Source: Candidatus Woesearchaeota archaeon
GTDB lineage: Archaea > Nanobdellota > Nanobdellia > Woesearchaeales > UBA10216
DNA: 61,003 bases
Direction: 5' to 3'
NCBI GenBank assembly: GCA_016180085.1
Contig: JACPBX010000031.1
Location: 1-61,003 of the forward strand
The notes below the pieces were generated by a model. It did no database searches and was not told the DNA's origin. It worked only from the letters and a program-made list of their open reading frames with translations. Shown piece by piece: positions 17,441 to 26,083 of this stretch. The position numbers were made by a program, and so were the translations under genes. Position 1 is the first letter of the stretch. Each line of letters begins with the position of its first letter.

Positions 17441-20425
17441 TCAGCCCGTAAATGCAAAGCCAACCACCTTAACCGGGCTCGGCCACGAATCAGTCGGCGT
17501 ATCGGAAAACGTGCTGGTGCACTGCGCAACTTTGCACTTACCCTGCCACGTTGAAATACAGGTGCACTGCCCGTTAGCAATGCTCATCTTCCTGCTATCA
17601 GGCCCTCCATTCACAACCCAGTTGCCCGACGTGTCCTGAACGCCAACCCACACGCCAGCACCTGCATTGAAAAAGTCACCATTCTCATCCTCAATCTGCA
17701 CCCAATACTTGTAAGGCTTGCCCTTCGCCATGAAGCTGGAGCTTCGCTCACCATACTGATTCACAACATACAAGGCATTGGTATGCGATCTGGTATCCAC
17801 GCAGCTGTAGCCGTTCCCTGAAAGTGACGGGCCTTTAGGAACCCCTGTCCCAATGTTATTGTCATAGTCAATGCATTGGCCCCAACTTACTGCACCCTCA
17901 ACACCCTCGGTTGTGCAGCAGGACATGAAATGGTCACCAGCAGAAGATAAATCCCCCCCACCATCACAATAATACCCGACCTCTCCCTTATTCACAGTCC
18001 ACGAGCACTGCTTTGCAGAAGTGCAGTAAAAATCAACAGTTAAGCCATAAACGCTTTGGCCATGAGCATCAGAACCGCTGTAGCCGCACAAGTCAGGACA
18101 GTCAGAATCAGAAACACACTGCACACACTTACTCCCATCATACTTCAAGCCGTAGGGCCACGCACCAGTCTGGTAGCACTCAGCCTGGCAATTGGCTGTC
18201 TGGCCTTCAGTACATCTCAAGCTGTTGGGAATATCTGTATCGCAACCAGCAGGATTGCTGCTGCACGACTTTTGAACGCATGCCTTATTTGAGTCACAGT
18301 AATAGCCCGAAGCGCAGTCCGAGCTGGTTCTGCACTGCACGCAGTTTGGCGAAGGGAATGTTGGAACGCTCTCACAGTAAGGCTTGGGCGCAGAGCACGT
18401 CCTGATACTCTCCTGGGCATCGTTGCAGTCAGTTCCCCCGCAGCTGCTGTCGATAAGCCCATCCGCGTCATCGTCGCATCCTACGATTAGCTGGCAGCTG
18501 CTCCACTGGCAGCCGCTGCAAATCTTGTGGTAGCCTGTTGTGCAGCCAGTTGCCGTAGTTGAACTCCCCTCACACTTTTCCGGGGGGTCTTGGACAGTGC
18601 CATCACCGCAGGAACCGCAATTACTGGTGTCATACACGTATCCTGAGCAGCCTGAGTTGCACCTGTACTTGCCAGAAACAGACGGATAGCCTCCTGGGCA
18701 GCTTACGCTAACAGGACTGCAGGTAGACCCGGATGGATCGTTGCCGTTGCCGCCGCAGAAGGAGGTGCCCCAGTCGCAGGTCTCATCGCCCTCTGCGACC
18801 CCGTTGCCGCATGCCTGGCATGTACCGCCAACGCAATCACCGCTCACGCACTCTGAATTGGAATCACAGCCGTAGCCGTTGTCGCACATGCTGTTGCTCC
18901 CAGCGCAGTACTTGTCAGGATCAACAGTTCCATCACCGCACCACCCGGAATTTTTATGGCTAGAACAAGACTCCTGGCAACCGCCCAAAGAAGTGCAGGA
19001 CAGCCCGCTGCAACAGCCAGAACTGCATGAGCCTCCCTCTCCGGAACAGCATGCCTGGGTGTTGCACGACCTGCTTCCACCAACAGGCCCGCAAAGCTGG
19101 CTGCCGCCACAACTGGCAGCAGAACAAGTCTGCGTACCACCACCACACGAAACACTACAAGCACCCCAAACACCATTCACAGGAGAGCAGCATGAGCCGC
19201 CAGAACATGTCTGGCCAGACAAACAAAGGCCTGTGCAGGTGTTATCAGTAGTATAACCAGTGCTGCAATCAGAATAAGTGTTATAACTCTGACAGGGATT
19301 AACAACACTGCAGCTGGAACTGGCAGTGCAGGTCACACAACTCCCACCAGAGCACCGGCCAGACGAACACAAGCTAGTGCAGCTGTTATCAGTAGTATAA
19401 CCAGTACTGCAATCAGAATAAGTATTATACTTCTGGCAAGGATTCACACTACTGCAAAAACTACTTGGTGTGCAGGTCACACAACTCCCACCAGAACAAC
19501 TTCCAGACGAGCACAAGCTAGTGCAGGTGTTATCAGTAGTATAGCTACTGCTGCAATCAGAATACTGGTTATACCTCTGGCAAGCATTAAGAGTACTGCA
19601 CCAGCTAGTGGCTGAGCAGCACGGTTGGGTATTGCACGACGAAGTTCCGATAGGCCCACAAAGCTGACTGCCACCACAGCTGGCAGCAGAACAAGTCTGC
19701 GTACCACCACCACACGAAACACTACAAGCACTCATAACACCATTAACAGGAGAACAGCACGCTTGGGTATTGCACGACTGCGAAGAACTGCCGGAACAGC
19801 CAGAACCACCACATGAAGGAGAAGGATTATTACACGTCCTAGTCTGCGTACCACCACCACACGAAACACTACAAGCACTCCAGGCACTCCAACCACCATT
19901 AACAGGAGAACAGCACGCTTGGGTATTGCACGACTGCGAAGAACTGCCGGAACAGCCAGAACCACCGCATGAAGGAGACGGGTTCGTGCACGTCCTAGTC
20001 TGCGTACCACCACCACAGGAAGCACTGCAGGTGCTCCAGGCACTCCAACCGCCGTTAACAGGAGAACAGCACGCTTGGGTGTTGCACGACTGCGAAGAAC
20101 TGCCGGAACAGCCAGAACCACCGCATGAAGGAGACGGGTTCGTGCACGTCCTGGTCTGCGTACCACCACCACACGAAACACTGCAAGCACTCCAGGCACT
20201 CCAACCACCATTAACAGGAGAACAGCACCTGTCATCGTAAGTGCAGTCTCCACAGCCACTGCCGCAGCCACCGTAATCATAACAATCATTCCAGCAAACA
20301 GCTTTTGCCGGCTGTGTGTTAATGGTGAAAAGAAGAGCAGCCAGTGCAGCTAAAGCTACGAGGGTGATAAGAACTGGCAGAACAGGGAATGCTGCTGCAG
20401 GCTTCGCCGATTTTTTATCTTTCAT
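17441..20425 (-). CDS. Secreted thrombospondin type-1 repeat (TSR) protein, 994 residues
   Basis: A signal or anchor helix (about 12-36) precedes a Cys-rich body. Three near-identical 52-residue TSR modules (about 67-222) show the full signature: [20 protein letters not shown], then CGGSGCSG and SCNTQAC. Two shorter TSR-like modules with W/M[14 protein letters not shown] follow. Between them are three modules of about 46 residues (NTYSDCS.GYTTDN.CT.LC pattern). Later come CxxDxxCxxGxxC modules. The C-terminal domain (about 890-994, [19 protein letters not shown] ... [11 protein letters not shown]) is shared with the 643-residue paralogue. TSRs are typical of animal extracellular proteins that bind glycans or other proteins. 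The protein is probably on the cell surface and heavily disulfide-bonded. Confidence 0.8.
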   Translation of the reverse strand: MKDKKSAKPAAAFPVLPVLITLVALAALAALLFTINTQPAKAVCWNDCYDYGGCGSGCGDCTYDDRCCSPVNGGWSAWSACSVSCGGGTQTRTCTNPSPSCGGSGCSGSSSQSCNTQACCSPVNGGWSAWSTCSASCGGGTQTRTCTNPSPSCGGSGCSGSSSQSCNTQACCSPVNGGWSAWSACSVSCGGGTQTRTCNNPSPSCGGSGCSGSSSQSCNTQACCSPVNGVMSACSVSCGGGTQTCSAASCGGSQLCGPIGTSSCNTQPCCSATSWCSTLNACQRYNQYSDCSSSYTTDNTCTSLCSSGSCSGGSCVTCTPSSFCSSVNPCQKYNTYSDCSTGYTTDNSCTSLCSSGRCSGGSCVTCTASSSCSVVNPCQSYNTYSDCSTGYTTDNTCTGLCLSGQTCSGGSCCSPVNGVWGACSVSCGGGTQTCSAASCGGSQLCGPVGGSRSCNTQACCSGEGGSCSSGCCSGLSCTSLGGCQESCSSHKNSGWCGDGTVDPDKYCAGSNSMCDNGYGCDSNSECVSGDCVGGTCQACGNGVAEGDETCDWGTSFCGGNGNDPSGSTCSPVSVSCPGGYPSVSGKYRCNSGCSGYVYDTSNCGSCGDGTVQDPPEKCEGSSTTATGCTTGYHKICSGCQWSSCQLIVGCDDDADGLIDSSCGGTDCNDAQESIRTCSAPKPYCESVPTFPSPNCVQCRTSSDCASGYYCDSNKACVQKSCSSNPAGCDTDIPNSLRCTEGQTANCQAECYQTGAWPYGLKYDGSKCVQCVSDSDCPDLCGYSGSDAHGQSVYGLTVDFYCTSAKQCSWTVNKGEVGYYCDGGGDLSSAGDHFMSCCTTEGVEGAVSWGQCIDYDNNIGTGVPKGPSLSGNGYSCVDTRSHTNALYVVNQYGERSSSFMAKGKPYKYWVQIEDENGDFFNAGAGVWVGVQDTSGNWVVNGGPDSRKMSIANGQCTCISTWQGKCKVAQCTSTFSDTPTDSWPSPVKVVGFAFTG
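19745..20230. repeat. Tandem 156-bp repeats encoding TSR modules
   Basis: The marker AACAGGAGAACAGCA recurs at 19745, 19901, 20057 and 20213, exactly 156 bp apart. That equals 52 codons, one TSR module. Adjacent units are nearly identical in DNA as well as protein, so the array expanded recently or is kept uniform by recombination. It is coding DNA, not a CRISPR: units are contiguous with no spacers. Confidence 0.85.
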
Positions 20426-20441
20426 GGACTCGTCACTCTTG

Positions 20442-20912
20442 TTAGTCTGGCTTTATAAATACCCCGGAAACGTATTTTTCTCCTGATGGGGATGTCAGTA
20501 AAAACAGGTGTGTTACTGTAGCGCCAACACCAGGAGGCAGTGTGAGCACAACCCGTTTAACGCTTGCGTCACCGAATTTGCCAACTATGTAATCTGGCGG
20601 GGTTTGTTTTGATATTGGCAATTCTTTGCTTTTGCCCTCGCTTGTGAGTGTGATGCTTGTTTTGGAAATTTTGCTTATGGTGCCAGCGTAGATTACTACA
20701 ACGTTACCTGTGTCGTTGCTTACGTAACTGCTAACCGGCTGAAGCTCCCCAGAGAGTTGTTCAGCCTGGTTTTCGATGATCGCCTGTGCCTCTGGCTTTG
20801 CCGCAAACGGCAGCTTGTCAAACACAAGCAGCAGGATTATGCCAACTATAAGCACTGCTGCCGCTGCAAACGGCATGTAGCTTCCCCTTTTTCCTGAAGT
20901 TCCGGCAGGCAT
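20442..20912 (-). CDS. Small membrane-anchored protein upstream of the 994-residue TSR gene (paralogue A)
   Basis: A 156-residue protein with one transmembrane helix (about 13-30, [17 protein letters not shown]) and an extracytoplasmic beta-rich domain. Characteristic stretches are [44 protein letters not shown] and the C-terminal [13 protein letters not shown]. The same blocks occur in the 160-residue gene at 23723. Both lie 12-16 bp upstream of a TSR gene and are probably co-transcribed with it. The pairing suggests an accessory subunit or export/anchoring partner. The family is unknown. Confidence 0.7.
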   Translation of the reverse strand: MPAGTSGKRGSYMPFAAAAVLIVGIILLLVFDKLPFAAKPEAQAIIENQAEQLSGELQPVSSYVSNDTGNVVVIYAGTISKISKTSITLTSEGKSKELPISKQTPPDYIVGKFGDASVKRVVLTLPPGVGATVTHLFLLTSPSGEKYVSGVFIKPD

Positions 20913-21027
20913 CTTGGCAGTTCGCTAAACCTTTTTTAATGCACATTTATATGCATAACTCGCAAAATTGGCAGCACTAAATAATTACACTTTTTCATAT
21001 TCAGATTCTTTATGGCAAACTTCATCT

Positions 21028-21621
21028 TCATCTTAGCGTGCTTTGGTTTATGAGCTCTGAAGTAGCAGCGTCCTTGACAACAACAGAGTTCTCTGCCGCG
21101 CTTACCGTAACAAGCCGCCTGCCCTGCTTTGTCATCAGGGTAAGCACAAACGCGTTCGTTTCTTTTTGCCGTTCCACTTTCTCAATGGTTCCGGGATATT
21201 TGCTGCCGACTAAAAGCGTGATTTCATCGCAGGCTTTCCTGTCACCGGCTTCAAATTCGCTGCAAAGTTCGTTTGGAGGCGGCTGTGAGGCAGACGGGGC
21301 TTGTTCTGGTTTCTCTGAAACCTGCAATTCTGAGCTGCGCTGCGAGGTAAATGAGTCTGTTAAGACCAGAAGGATGACAGCAACAAAGCCCACAACGACT
21401 ACTGGCAGAACCGAAGTCGGCCCTTTTGGCATGCCTCTTTGCATGCTGTTTTGCATGCCAAAGGCTCTCCTGCGCTGGTTTGAAAGGCTCAAAGGCTTCA
21501 TCTTGTCAACCTGGGCTACAGCTGAAGCAGGGTAACCTAGCTTAGCAAGGTATTTCTTAACCTCCTCTTTCGTGTGCCCTCTTTTTAGCTGCGCCTCAAT
21601 CCAAGGGGTGAGGTCAGGCAT
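21028..21621 (-). CDS. Membrane protein with N-terminal helical motif, between the two TSR blocks
   Basis: A 197-residue protein. Residues 1-45 form a small helical motif (LTPWIEAQLKRGHTKEEVKK, then YLAKLGYPASAV) of a type often seen at the N-terminus of archaeal membrane proteins. One transmembrane helix follows (about 70-88, VLPVVVVGFVAVILLVL). The external part has one Cys pair (NELCSEFEAGDRKACDEI) and a beta-rich end similar in feel, though not clearly in sequence, to the neighbours 20442 and 23723. It has the same orientation as the TSR blocks. The function is unknown. Confidence 0.6.
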   Translation of the reverse strand: MPDLTPWIEAQLKRGHTKEEVKKYLAKLGYPASAVAQVDKMKPLSLSNQRRRAFGMQNSMQRGMPKGPTSVLPVVVVGFVAVILLVLTDSFTSQRSSELQVSEKPEQAPSASQPPPNELCSEFEAGDRKACDEITLLVGSKYPGTIEKVERQKETNAFVLTLMTKQGRRLVTVSAAENSVVVKDAATSELINQSTLR

Positions 21622-21715
21622 TCCAATGCTAAATTGGCAGTGCTGTTTATAAAAATATTGATTTTTGGCACTGCCTAGCAGCGGCAGTGAGGCAGGTTGA
21701 CCTTACCAGTGAAAT

Positions 21716-21766
21716 TTACGTCTTTTCCCCACTCACAGCCAGTTTTTTGAGATTATCACACAACAT
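21716..21766 (-). pseudogene. 16-codon deletion remnant of the small membrane-anchor gene
   Basis: On the minus strand ATG 766 to TAA 716 reads MLCDNLKKLAVSGEKT. The intact gene at 16956-17426 begins MLYDNLKKLAVIG and ends LSVAKEKT. The remnant therefore joins the first 11 codons of that gene to its last few codons, and the downstream sequence (AAATTTACGTCTTTTCC) also matches. It sits 12 bp after the 643-residue TSR gene, the same place the intact gene holds after the 994-residue TSR gene. The middle of the second copy was deleted. Confidence 0.75.
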
Positions 21767-21778
21767 TAGGAAAAACCT

Positions 21779-23701
21779 TCAGCCAGTCCATGCCCAGCCA
21801 ACCACCTTAACCGGGCTCGGCCACGAATCAGTCGGCGTATCGCTGAACGTGCTCTGGCACTGCGCAACTTTGCACTTGCCCTGCCACGTTGAAATACAGG
21901 TGCACTGCCCGTTAGCAATGCTCATCTTCCTGCTGTCTGGCGCGCTGGCGGGTGCGCCTTCGACGACCCAGTTGCCTGACGTGTCCTGAACGCCAACCCA
22001 CACGCCAGCACCTGCGTTGAAAAAGTCACCATTATCGTCCTTAATCTGCACCCAGTACTTGTAAGGCTTGCCCTTCGCCATGAAACTGGAACTCTGCTCG
22101 CCAAACTGGTTCACAACATACACGGCATTGGTATGCGACCAGCTGTCAATACAGCTATAACCGTTCCCTGAAATGCCTGGCCCAAGAGGATAACCGGTAG
22201 AAGGGTTGCTGTCGTAATCTATGCAGCTGCCCGAGACATAATGAGTTGCGGCGGTGTCACGGCCCAGAGTCGTGCAACATGACTGCGTGTAATCGCCAGT
22301 AGCTGGATTGTAGAACCAGTCACTATTACTGTCATCACAGTAAAACCCCGCTTCTCCCTTACTCACAGTCCACGAGCACTGCTTGGCAGCACTGCAGTAA
22401 AAGTCAGTGGTTAAGCCATAAACGCTTTGCCCATGAGCGTCACTGCCGCTGTAGCTGCAAGGGTCAGGGCAGTCAGAATCAGAAACGCACTGCACGCACT
22501 TGCCGCTGCCAGAATCATACTTCAAGCCGTAAGGCCAGGCGCCTGTCTGGTAGCACTCAGCCTGGCAATTGGCACTTTGGCCCTCAGTGCATTTGTTTGC
22601 GTTTGCCATGTCAGTATCACATCCAGTAGGGTTGCTGCTGCAAGTTTTCTGCACGCACGTATTGCTCGTTGTGCAGTAGTAGCCGGAATCGCAGTCAGCG
22701 TTTGTCACGCAGTCAATGCAGCTGCCCAACCACGAGCAGGTGTCAGGCAGGCAATACTTTTTGTAACCTGACTCGCACCCTGTCGCAGTGCTGGATGAGC
22801 CCTCACAGTCCTCAGGCGGGCTCTGGACTGTGGTGTCGCCGCAATAGCCGCAGCCGCTCGTGTCCTCATCATAGCCTGTGCAGCCTGAATTGCACCTATA
22901 CTTGCCAGTAACCGAAGGGTAGCTGTTTGGGCATGAAACAGTGCGAGTGCACGTCTGGCTGCTCCATGCCCCGCCGTTGCCGCCTGTGCCGCACACAACG
23001 CCGCTTCCTGAAGAGCCCCAATCACAGGTCTCAGTACCCTCCGCAACGCCATTGCCGCATGTCTGGCAGGACTGCGTGTTGCATGACTGTGAGGAATCTC
23101 CTGTGCATCCAGAACCGCCGCACGCCGGAGACGGATTGGTGCAGGTCCTGGTCTGGGTACCGCCGCCACACGAAACAGTACAAGCACTCCAAGCGCTCCA
23201 GCCGCCATTCACATTTTTTGACGAGTCTGTGGCGCAACCTGTTCCCGGGTCGCAGTACTCGCAGCTGCTGCACGATGAACCACCGCTGCAACTGCCATAA
23301 CTGCCCCAGGTGCAGTCTGCCTGGCAGCTTCTGGTCTTAGAGCCGCCACAGTTGGAACTGGTCCAGCAGGACGCTGAACTTGAGCCCGAGCAGCCCGTGT
23401 TGCATGACTGAGAAGAACTGCCAGAACAATCATCACCGCCGCACGCCGGAGACGGGTTCGTGCACGTCCTGGTCTGGGTTCCCCCGCAAGTACTGCTGCA
23501 AGCACTCCAACCTGACCAGCCGCCGTTAACTTTCACATCATCATATGTGCAGTCTCCGCAGCCAGAGCCGCAGCCGCCGTAATCCTCACAATCACCCCAG
23601 CAAACGGCCTTAGCCTCCCTAGCGTTGATGGCAAAAAAAAGCAGGACCATGGCCGCCAGTGCCGCGAGCGCAACCACCGTGTTTTTAATCCGAAGTGTCA
23701 T
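21779..23701 (-). CDS. Secreted thrombospondin type-1 repeat (TSR) protein, 640 residues
   Basis: Paralogue of the 994-residue protein. The start was set at ATG 23701 (a GTG three codons upstream is also possible); GAGTGACC precedes it. It has a signal or anchor helix (about 8-28) and a [18 protein letters not shown] start nearly identical to its paralogue. It carries two TSR modules ([19 protein letters not shown] and [20 protein letters not shown]), not three to five. A CSSCEYCDPGTGC linker, CxxDxxC modules and the shared C-terminal domain ([18 protein letters not shown]) follow. The 3' portions of the two genes remain very similar in DNA. It is likely a surface protein; the target is unknown. 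Confidence 0.8.
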   Translation of the reverse strand: MTLRIKNTVVALAALAAMVLLFFAINAREAKAVCWGDCEDYGGCGSGCGDCTYDDVKVNGGWSGWSACSSTCGGTQTRTCTNPSPACGGDDCSGSSSQSCNTGCSGSSSASCWTSSNCGGSKTRSCQADCTWGSYGSCSGGSSCSSCEYCDPGTGCATDSSKNVNGGWSAWSACTVSCGGGTQTRTCTNPSPACGGSGCTGDSSQSCNTQSCQTCGNGVAEGTETCDWGSSGSGVVCGTGGNGGAWSSQTCTRTVSCPNSYPSVTGKYRCNSGCTGYDEDTSGCGYCGDTTVQSPPEDCEGSSSTATGCESGYKKYCLPDTCSWLGSCIDCVTNADCDSGYYCTTSNTCVQKTCSSNPTGCDTDMANANKCTEGQSANCQAECYQTGAWPYGLKYDSGSGKCVQCVSDSDCPDPCSYSGSDAHGQSVYGLTTDFYCSAAKQCSWTVSKGEAGFYCDDSNSDWFYNPATGDYTQSCCTTLGRDTAATHYVSGSCIDYDSNPSTGYPLGPGISGNGYSCIDSWSHTNAVYVVNQFGEQSSSFMAKGKPYKYWVQIKDDNGDFFNAGAGVWVGVQDTSGNWVVEGAPASAPDSRKMSIANGQCTCISTWQGKCKVAQCQSTFSDTPTDSWPSPVKVVGWAWTG

Positions 23702-23722
23702 GAAGGTCACTCTGTATCTTCT

Positions 23723-24205
23723 TCAATCTGGATTTATGAATACGCCTGTGACTTGTTTTTCTCCTGACAGCGAGGCTACCCAAAAGAGGTGCGTTACATT
23801 TGACCCAACTTTCGGCAGTCCGGATAGCGTAATCCTGTCCCCGGACTCGCTGCCAAATTTGCCCACGATGTAGTCCGGCGGGCTTTCTGCCGGAATTGGA
23901 AATTCCTTGCTGCTGCCGGCTCTTTCCAGCGTAATGCTGCTTTCAGAAACCTTGCTGATGACGCCAGAGTATATTTCCACCCTTTGCCCGGTTGAGTCGC
24001 TTATGTAGCTGTTAAACGGCTGAAGTTCATCCTGAGGGCTTTTTGCCGCTGATTGCTGGTTCGCAGCCTCTTTCTCCCCAACAGGCAACCTGCCTGTCAT
24101 CAGCACCACTATTATGCCGATTATGAGCACTGCTGCGACCGCCAGTGGCTTGTAGTCCACTGCCTTTTTGCCTGAGATTTTTGCATGAATCCCTGAAATG
24201 TTCAC
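23723..24205 (-). CDS. Small membrane-anchored protein upstream of the second TSR gene (paralogue B)
   Basis: A 160-residue paralogue of the protein at 20442. It has one transmembrane helix (about 20-38, PLAVAAVLIIGIIVVLM) and then the shared blocks [45 protein letters not shown] and GEKQVTGVFINPD. It heads the operon: about 110 bp of divergent promoter space separates it from the DUF99 gene, and the TSR gene starts 21 bp after its end. The function is unknown, but strict pairing with a TSR gene is seen twice here. Confidence 0.7.
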   Translation of the reverse strand: MNISGIHAKISGKKAVDYKPLAVAAVLIIGIIVVLMTGRLPVGEKEAANQQSAAKSPQDELQPFNSYISDSTGQRVEIYSGVISKVSESSITLERAGSSKEFPIPAESPPDYIVGKFGSESGDRITLSGLPKVGSNVTHLFWVASLSGEKQVTGVFINPD

Positions 24206-24317
24206 CAGCCTCTTTTCAGCCTGTTAATTGGGCGCCGCATATATAAAAATATCGGTTTGTGTTATGCCATTTTGTAAGCGACAAAACTATTTAAACTTCA
24301 ATGCTGTTGCTTTTGCC
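24206..24317. promoter_or_regulatory. Divergent promoter region, TSR operon / DUF99 gene
   Basis: On the plus strand CTATTTAAAC at 24287-24296 is a TATA box whose centre lies about 26 bp before ATG 24318, so the DUF99 mRNA is probably leaderless. On the minus strand ATATATAAAA-type sequence (about 24239-24249) lies about 35 bp before ATG 24205 and can serve the TSR operon. Confidence 0.55.
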
Positions 24318-24881
24318 ATGATTAAGAAAGAAGCCCGCATCCTGGGCATTGATGACAGCCCCTTTGACAAGTTCAAAGATGGGAAAGTTTTGATAATCGG
24401 GACTTTCTTTCGTGGAGGAAGCAGCCTGGACGGCGTTATGACAACCACAGCAGCGGTTGACGGCATTGATGCGACAGTAAAAATCACCAGGATGATAAAA
24501 AAGAGCAAATTCTACACCCAGTTGAGGGCAATAATGCTTAACGGCATAGCAGTTGGTGGCTTCAATGTCATAGATATCCGGCAGCTGCACCGGAAAACAA
24601 AAATCCCCGTCATCGTTGTCATGCGTGACTATCCCGAGATAGGCAAAATAAAAGCCACGCTTGCAGGACTCGGAATGAAAGGAAAAGTCGGGCTGATAGA
24701 AAAAGCCGGCAAAATCAGCAAAGTCGATAACGTCTATGTGCAAATAAGCGGCTGCAGCCTGGAAAAAGCTAAAGAGTTTCTGAGGATTTCCTGCACCAGA
24801 AGCCACATCCCGGAGCCCATAAGGGCAGCCCACCTGATAGCTGCAGGGATAAAGCTTGGGGAGAGCAAGGGAAAGGCGTAA
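24318..24881 (+). CDS. DUF99 family protein (UPF0215, endonuclease V-related fold)
   Basis: A 187-residue protein. The start ATG 24318 is chosen because it lies about one TATA spacing after CTATTTAAAC and gives the family N-terminus (KKEARILGIDDSPF). The Asp pair in GIDDS and the SLDGVMTTTAAVDG stretch are typical of DUF99. KTKIPVIVVMRDYPE and SHIPEPIRAAHLIAAGI are further conserved blocks. The family is related in fold to endonuclease V, but its activity is not established. Its last codons (LGESKGKA and stop) are repeated 1020 bp downstream at the end of the MNT/HEPN cassette. Confidence 0.85.
   Translation: MIKKEARILGIDDSPFDKFKDGKVLIIGTFFRGGSSLDGVMTTTAAVDGIDATVKITRMIKKSKFYTQLRAIMLNGIAVGGFNVIDIRQLHRKTKIPVIVVMRDYPEIGKIKATLAGLGMKGKVGLIEKAGKISKVDNVYVQISGCSLEKAKEFLRISCTRSHIPEPIRAAHLIAAGIKLGESKGKA
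24851..24881 (+). repeat. Direct repeat, left copy: 3' end of the DUF99 gene
   Basis: These 31 nt, ending at the last base of the DUF99 stop codon, match 25871-25901 at 27 positions and in the same reading frame. The pair brackets the MNT/HEPN cassette. The left copy encodes KLGESKGKA and stop. Confidence 0.85.
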
Positions 24882-24901
24882 ACTTCACTGCAACGAAAAG
24901 C

Positions 24902-24946
24902 GTAACATTTATATAACAGATGTTACAATAAGATAACACATGTTAC
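24902..24946 (+). promoter_or_regulatory. Operator-like heptamers at the first MNT/HEPN promoter
   Basis: GTAACAT at 24902-24908, ATGTTAC at 24920-24926 and ATGTTAC at 24940-24946. The first and second form an inverted repeat around a TTATATAA TATA box, and the third contains the start codon of the MNT gene. The same heptamer occurs three times before the second MNT/HEPN pair (36611-36690). Confidence 0.65.
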
Positions 24947-25488
24947 AAAAAAGTAGCATTGAGAGGGTTGCGGAAGTTTTCTTCATCAGTCCTATGACAA
25001 GCCATTACCTAAGGGAGATAAGCAAAAAAGCAGGCATAGCGCACACTTCTGTCAAAAGAGACTTGCTAAAACTGGTAAGGCTGGGGCTAATAGAAGAAAA
25101 AATTGAGCGAAGAGGAGGCAGAAGATTTCCTGTTTATGTTGCGAGGAGGGATGCAAAAGAATTTAGGCGTGGAAAGAGGGGAAAGATGGTTTATAACCTC
25201 TCTTCCGTGCTTGAATCAGGGCTTATAGAACATCTGGAAGAAAAGCTCACCCCAAAAACGATTGTCCTCTTCGGGAGCTATCGTAGGGGCGAAGATATCG
25301 AAGGTAGCGATATAGACTTTTTTGTCGAGTGCAAAGAAGAACCAGTGAATCTCACCAAGTTTGAAAACAAACTGGGAAGGAAGATAGAGTTGCATTTCAA
25401 TGAGGACTTCATCAATTACTCAAAAGAGCTAAAAAACAACATAATAAATGGTATTGTCTTGTCTGGCTTCCTGGAGGGATATAAGTGA
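24940..25488 (+). CDS. HTH-nucleotidyltransferase (MNT) protein, antitoxin candidate
   Basis: A 182-residue protein. Residues about 1-65 are a winged helix (HYLREISKKAGIAHTSVKRD, then LIEEKIERRGGRRFPVYVA). A minimal nucleotidyltransferase follows with IVLFGSYRRGEDIEGSDIDF (about 109-128), which has the complete GS..RGE...SDID motif. In known MNT/HEPN pairs the MNT protein AMPylates or otherwise inactivates the HEPN RNase. The added HTH and the operator that includes its start codon suggest it also represses the operon. It overlaps the HEPN gene by 4 bp. Confidence 0.8.
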   Translation: MLQKSSIERVAEVFFISPMTSHYLREISKKAGIAHTSVKRDLLKLVRLGLIEEKIERRGGRRFPVYVARRDAKEFRRGKRGKMVYNLSSVLESGLIEHLEEKLTPKTIVLFGSYRRGEDIEGSDIDFFVECKEEPVNLTKFENKLGRKIELHFNEDFINYSKELKNNIINGIVLSGFLEGYK

Positions 25489-25901
25489 TAGTTAAAGTTC
25501 AGCCGGATATGCAGAAATCACAAGCACTCCGAAAAATAGCAGAGGTGACTCTAGAAAGGATAAAAGATACAGACATCGACAAGTACCCCAGCAACATTCT
25601 CGTGGATTACTATGAAACCATCCATAAGTTGCTTGAAGCCATTACCTCAATAGAAGGCACCAAAATAAAAGGAGAAGGTGCTCACCAGGAACTCATTGAT
25701 TATGTTACAAAGAATTACAGCCTTGATGAGCAAACAAGGCAGCTATTGCAGCAGATGCGTGATTACAGGAACCGCATTTCCTATGAAGGGCTAATGATAA
25801 ACAAGAATTATATCCTGCTGAATGAGAAGAAGCTGAAAGAGATTATTGAGCTGCTGCTTGACAAGCTTTCAAAGCTTGGCGAAGGCAAGGGTAAGGCGTA
25901 A
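25485..25901 (+). CDS. HEPN-domain protein, RNase toxin candidate
   Basis: A 138-residue all-helical protein starting with GTG 25485 inside the MNT stop region (GTGA overlap); ATG 25509 is an alternative. The HEPN motif region is MRDYRNRISYEGL (about 90-103), where Tyr stands in the place of the RxxxxH histidine, as in the RNRI-YEG subfamily common in archaea. The C-terminus KLGEGKGKA and stop repeats the C-terminus of the upstream DUF99 protein in the same frame. The tail of this protein is therefore borrowed from the insertion site, not native HEPN sequence. Confidence 0.75.
   Translation: MIVKVQPDMQKSQALRKIAEVTLERIKDTDIDKYPSNILVDYYETIHKLLEAITSIEGTKIKGEGAHQELIDYVTKNYSLDEQTRQLLQQMRDYRNRISYEGLMINKNYILLNEKKLKEIIELLLDKLSKLGEGKGKA
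25871..25901 (+). repeat. Direct repeat, right copy: DUF99 3' end inside the HEPN gene
   Basis: It matches 24851-24881 at 27 of 31 positions, including the stop codon. The distance between copies is exactly 1020 bp. It encodes KLGEGKGKA and stop as the tail of the HEPN protein. Confidence 0.85.
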
Positions 25902-26083
25902 AACAGTAGCAAAAGCAGCAGGAAATTGTTTTCGGCTTTGCCGTTTTTCTTCCAAAATTTTGGCTTTTTCCCGGCAAATTTGCGGCGGCTACCGGTAAAG
26001 TTACGAAAGTGCCGTAATTTCGACGACAAATCGGCAGAAAGGCATTTTAATTCTGAACATTACAAAGGATGTTGGTGATGTCG
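25902..26083. terminator. Hairpin-rich intergenic region after the first MNT/HEPN pair, including a terminator
   Basis: CGGC-TTT-GCCG at 25933-25943 is followed by TTTTTCTT, a plausible terminator for the cassette. It is followed by the palindrome CCAAAATTTTGG (25952-25963, then CTTTTTC), the palindrome GCAAATTTGC (25974-25983) and TTACG/CGTAA arms at 26001-26005 and 26013-26017. GGCATTTTAATT (about 26041-26052) may be the TATA element for the next gene. GGTGAT at 26074-26079 is its ribosome-binding site. Confidence 0.45.

Noticed and set aside
19745-20230. Possible CRISPR or minisatellite array
   Set aside because: The units are contiguous, 156 bp long and encode 52-residue TSR modules in frame; there are no spacers.
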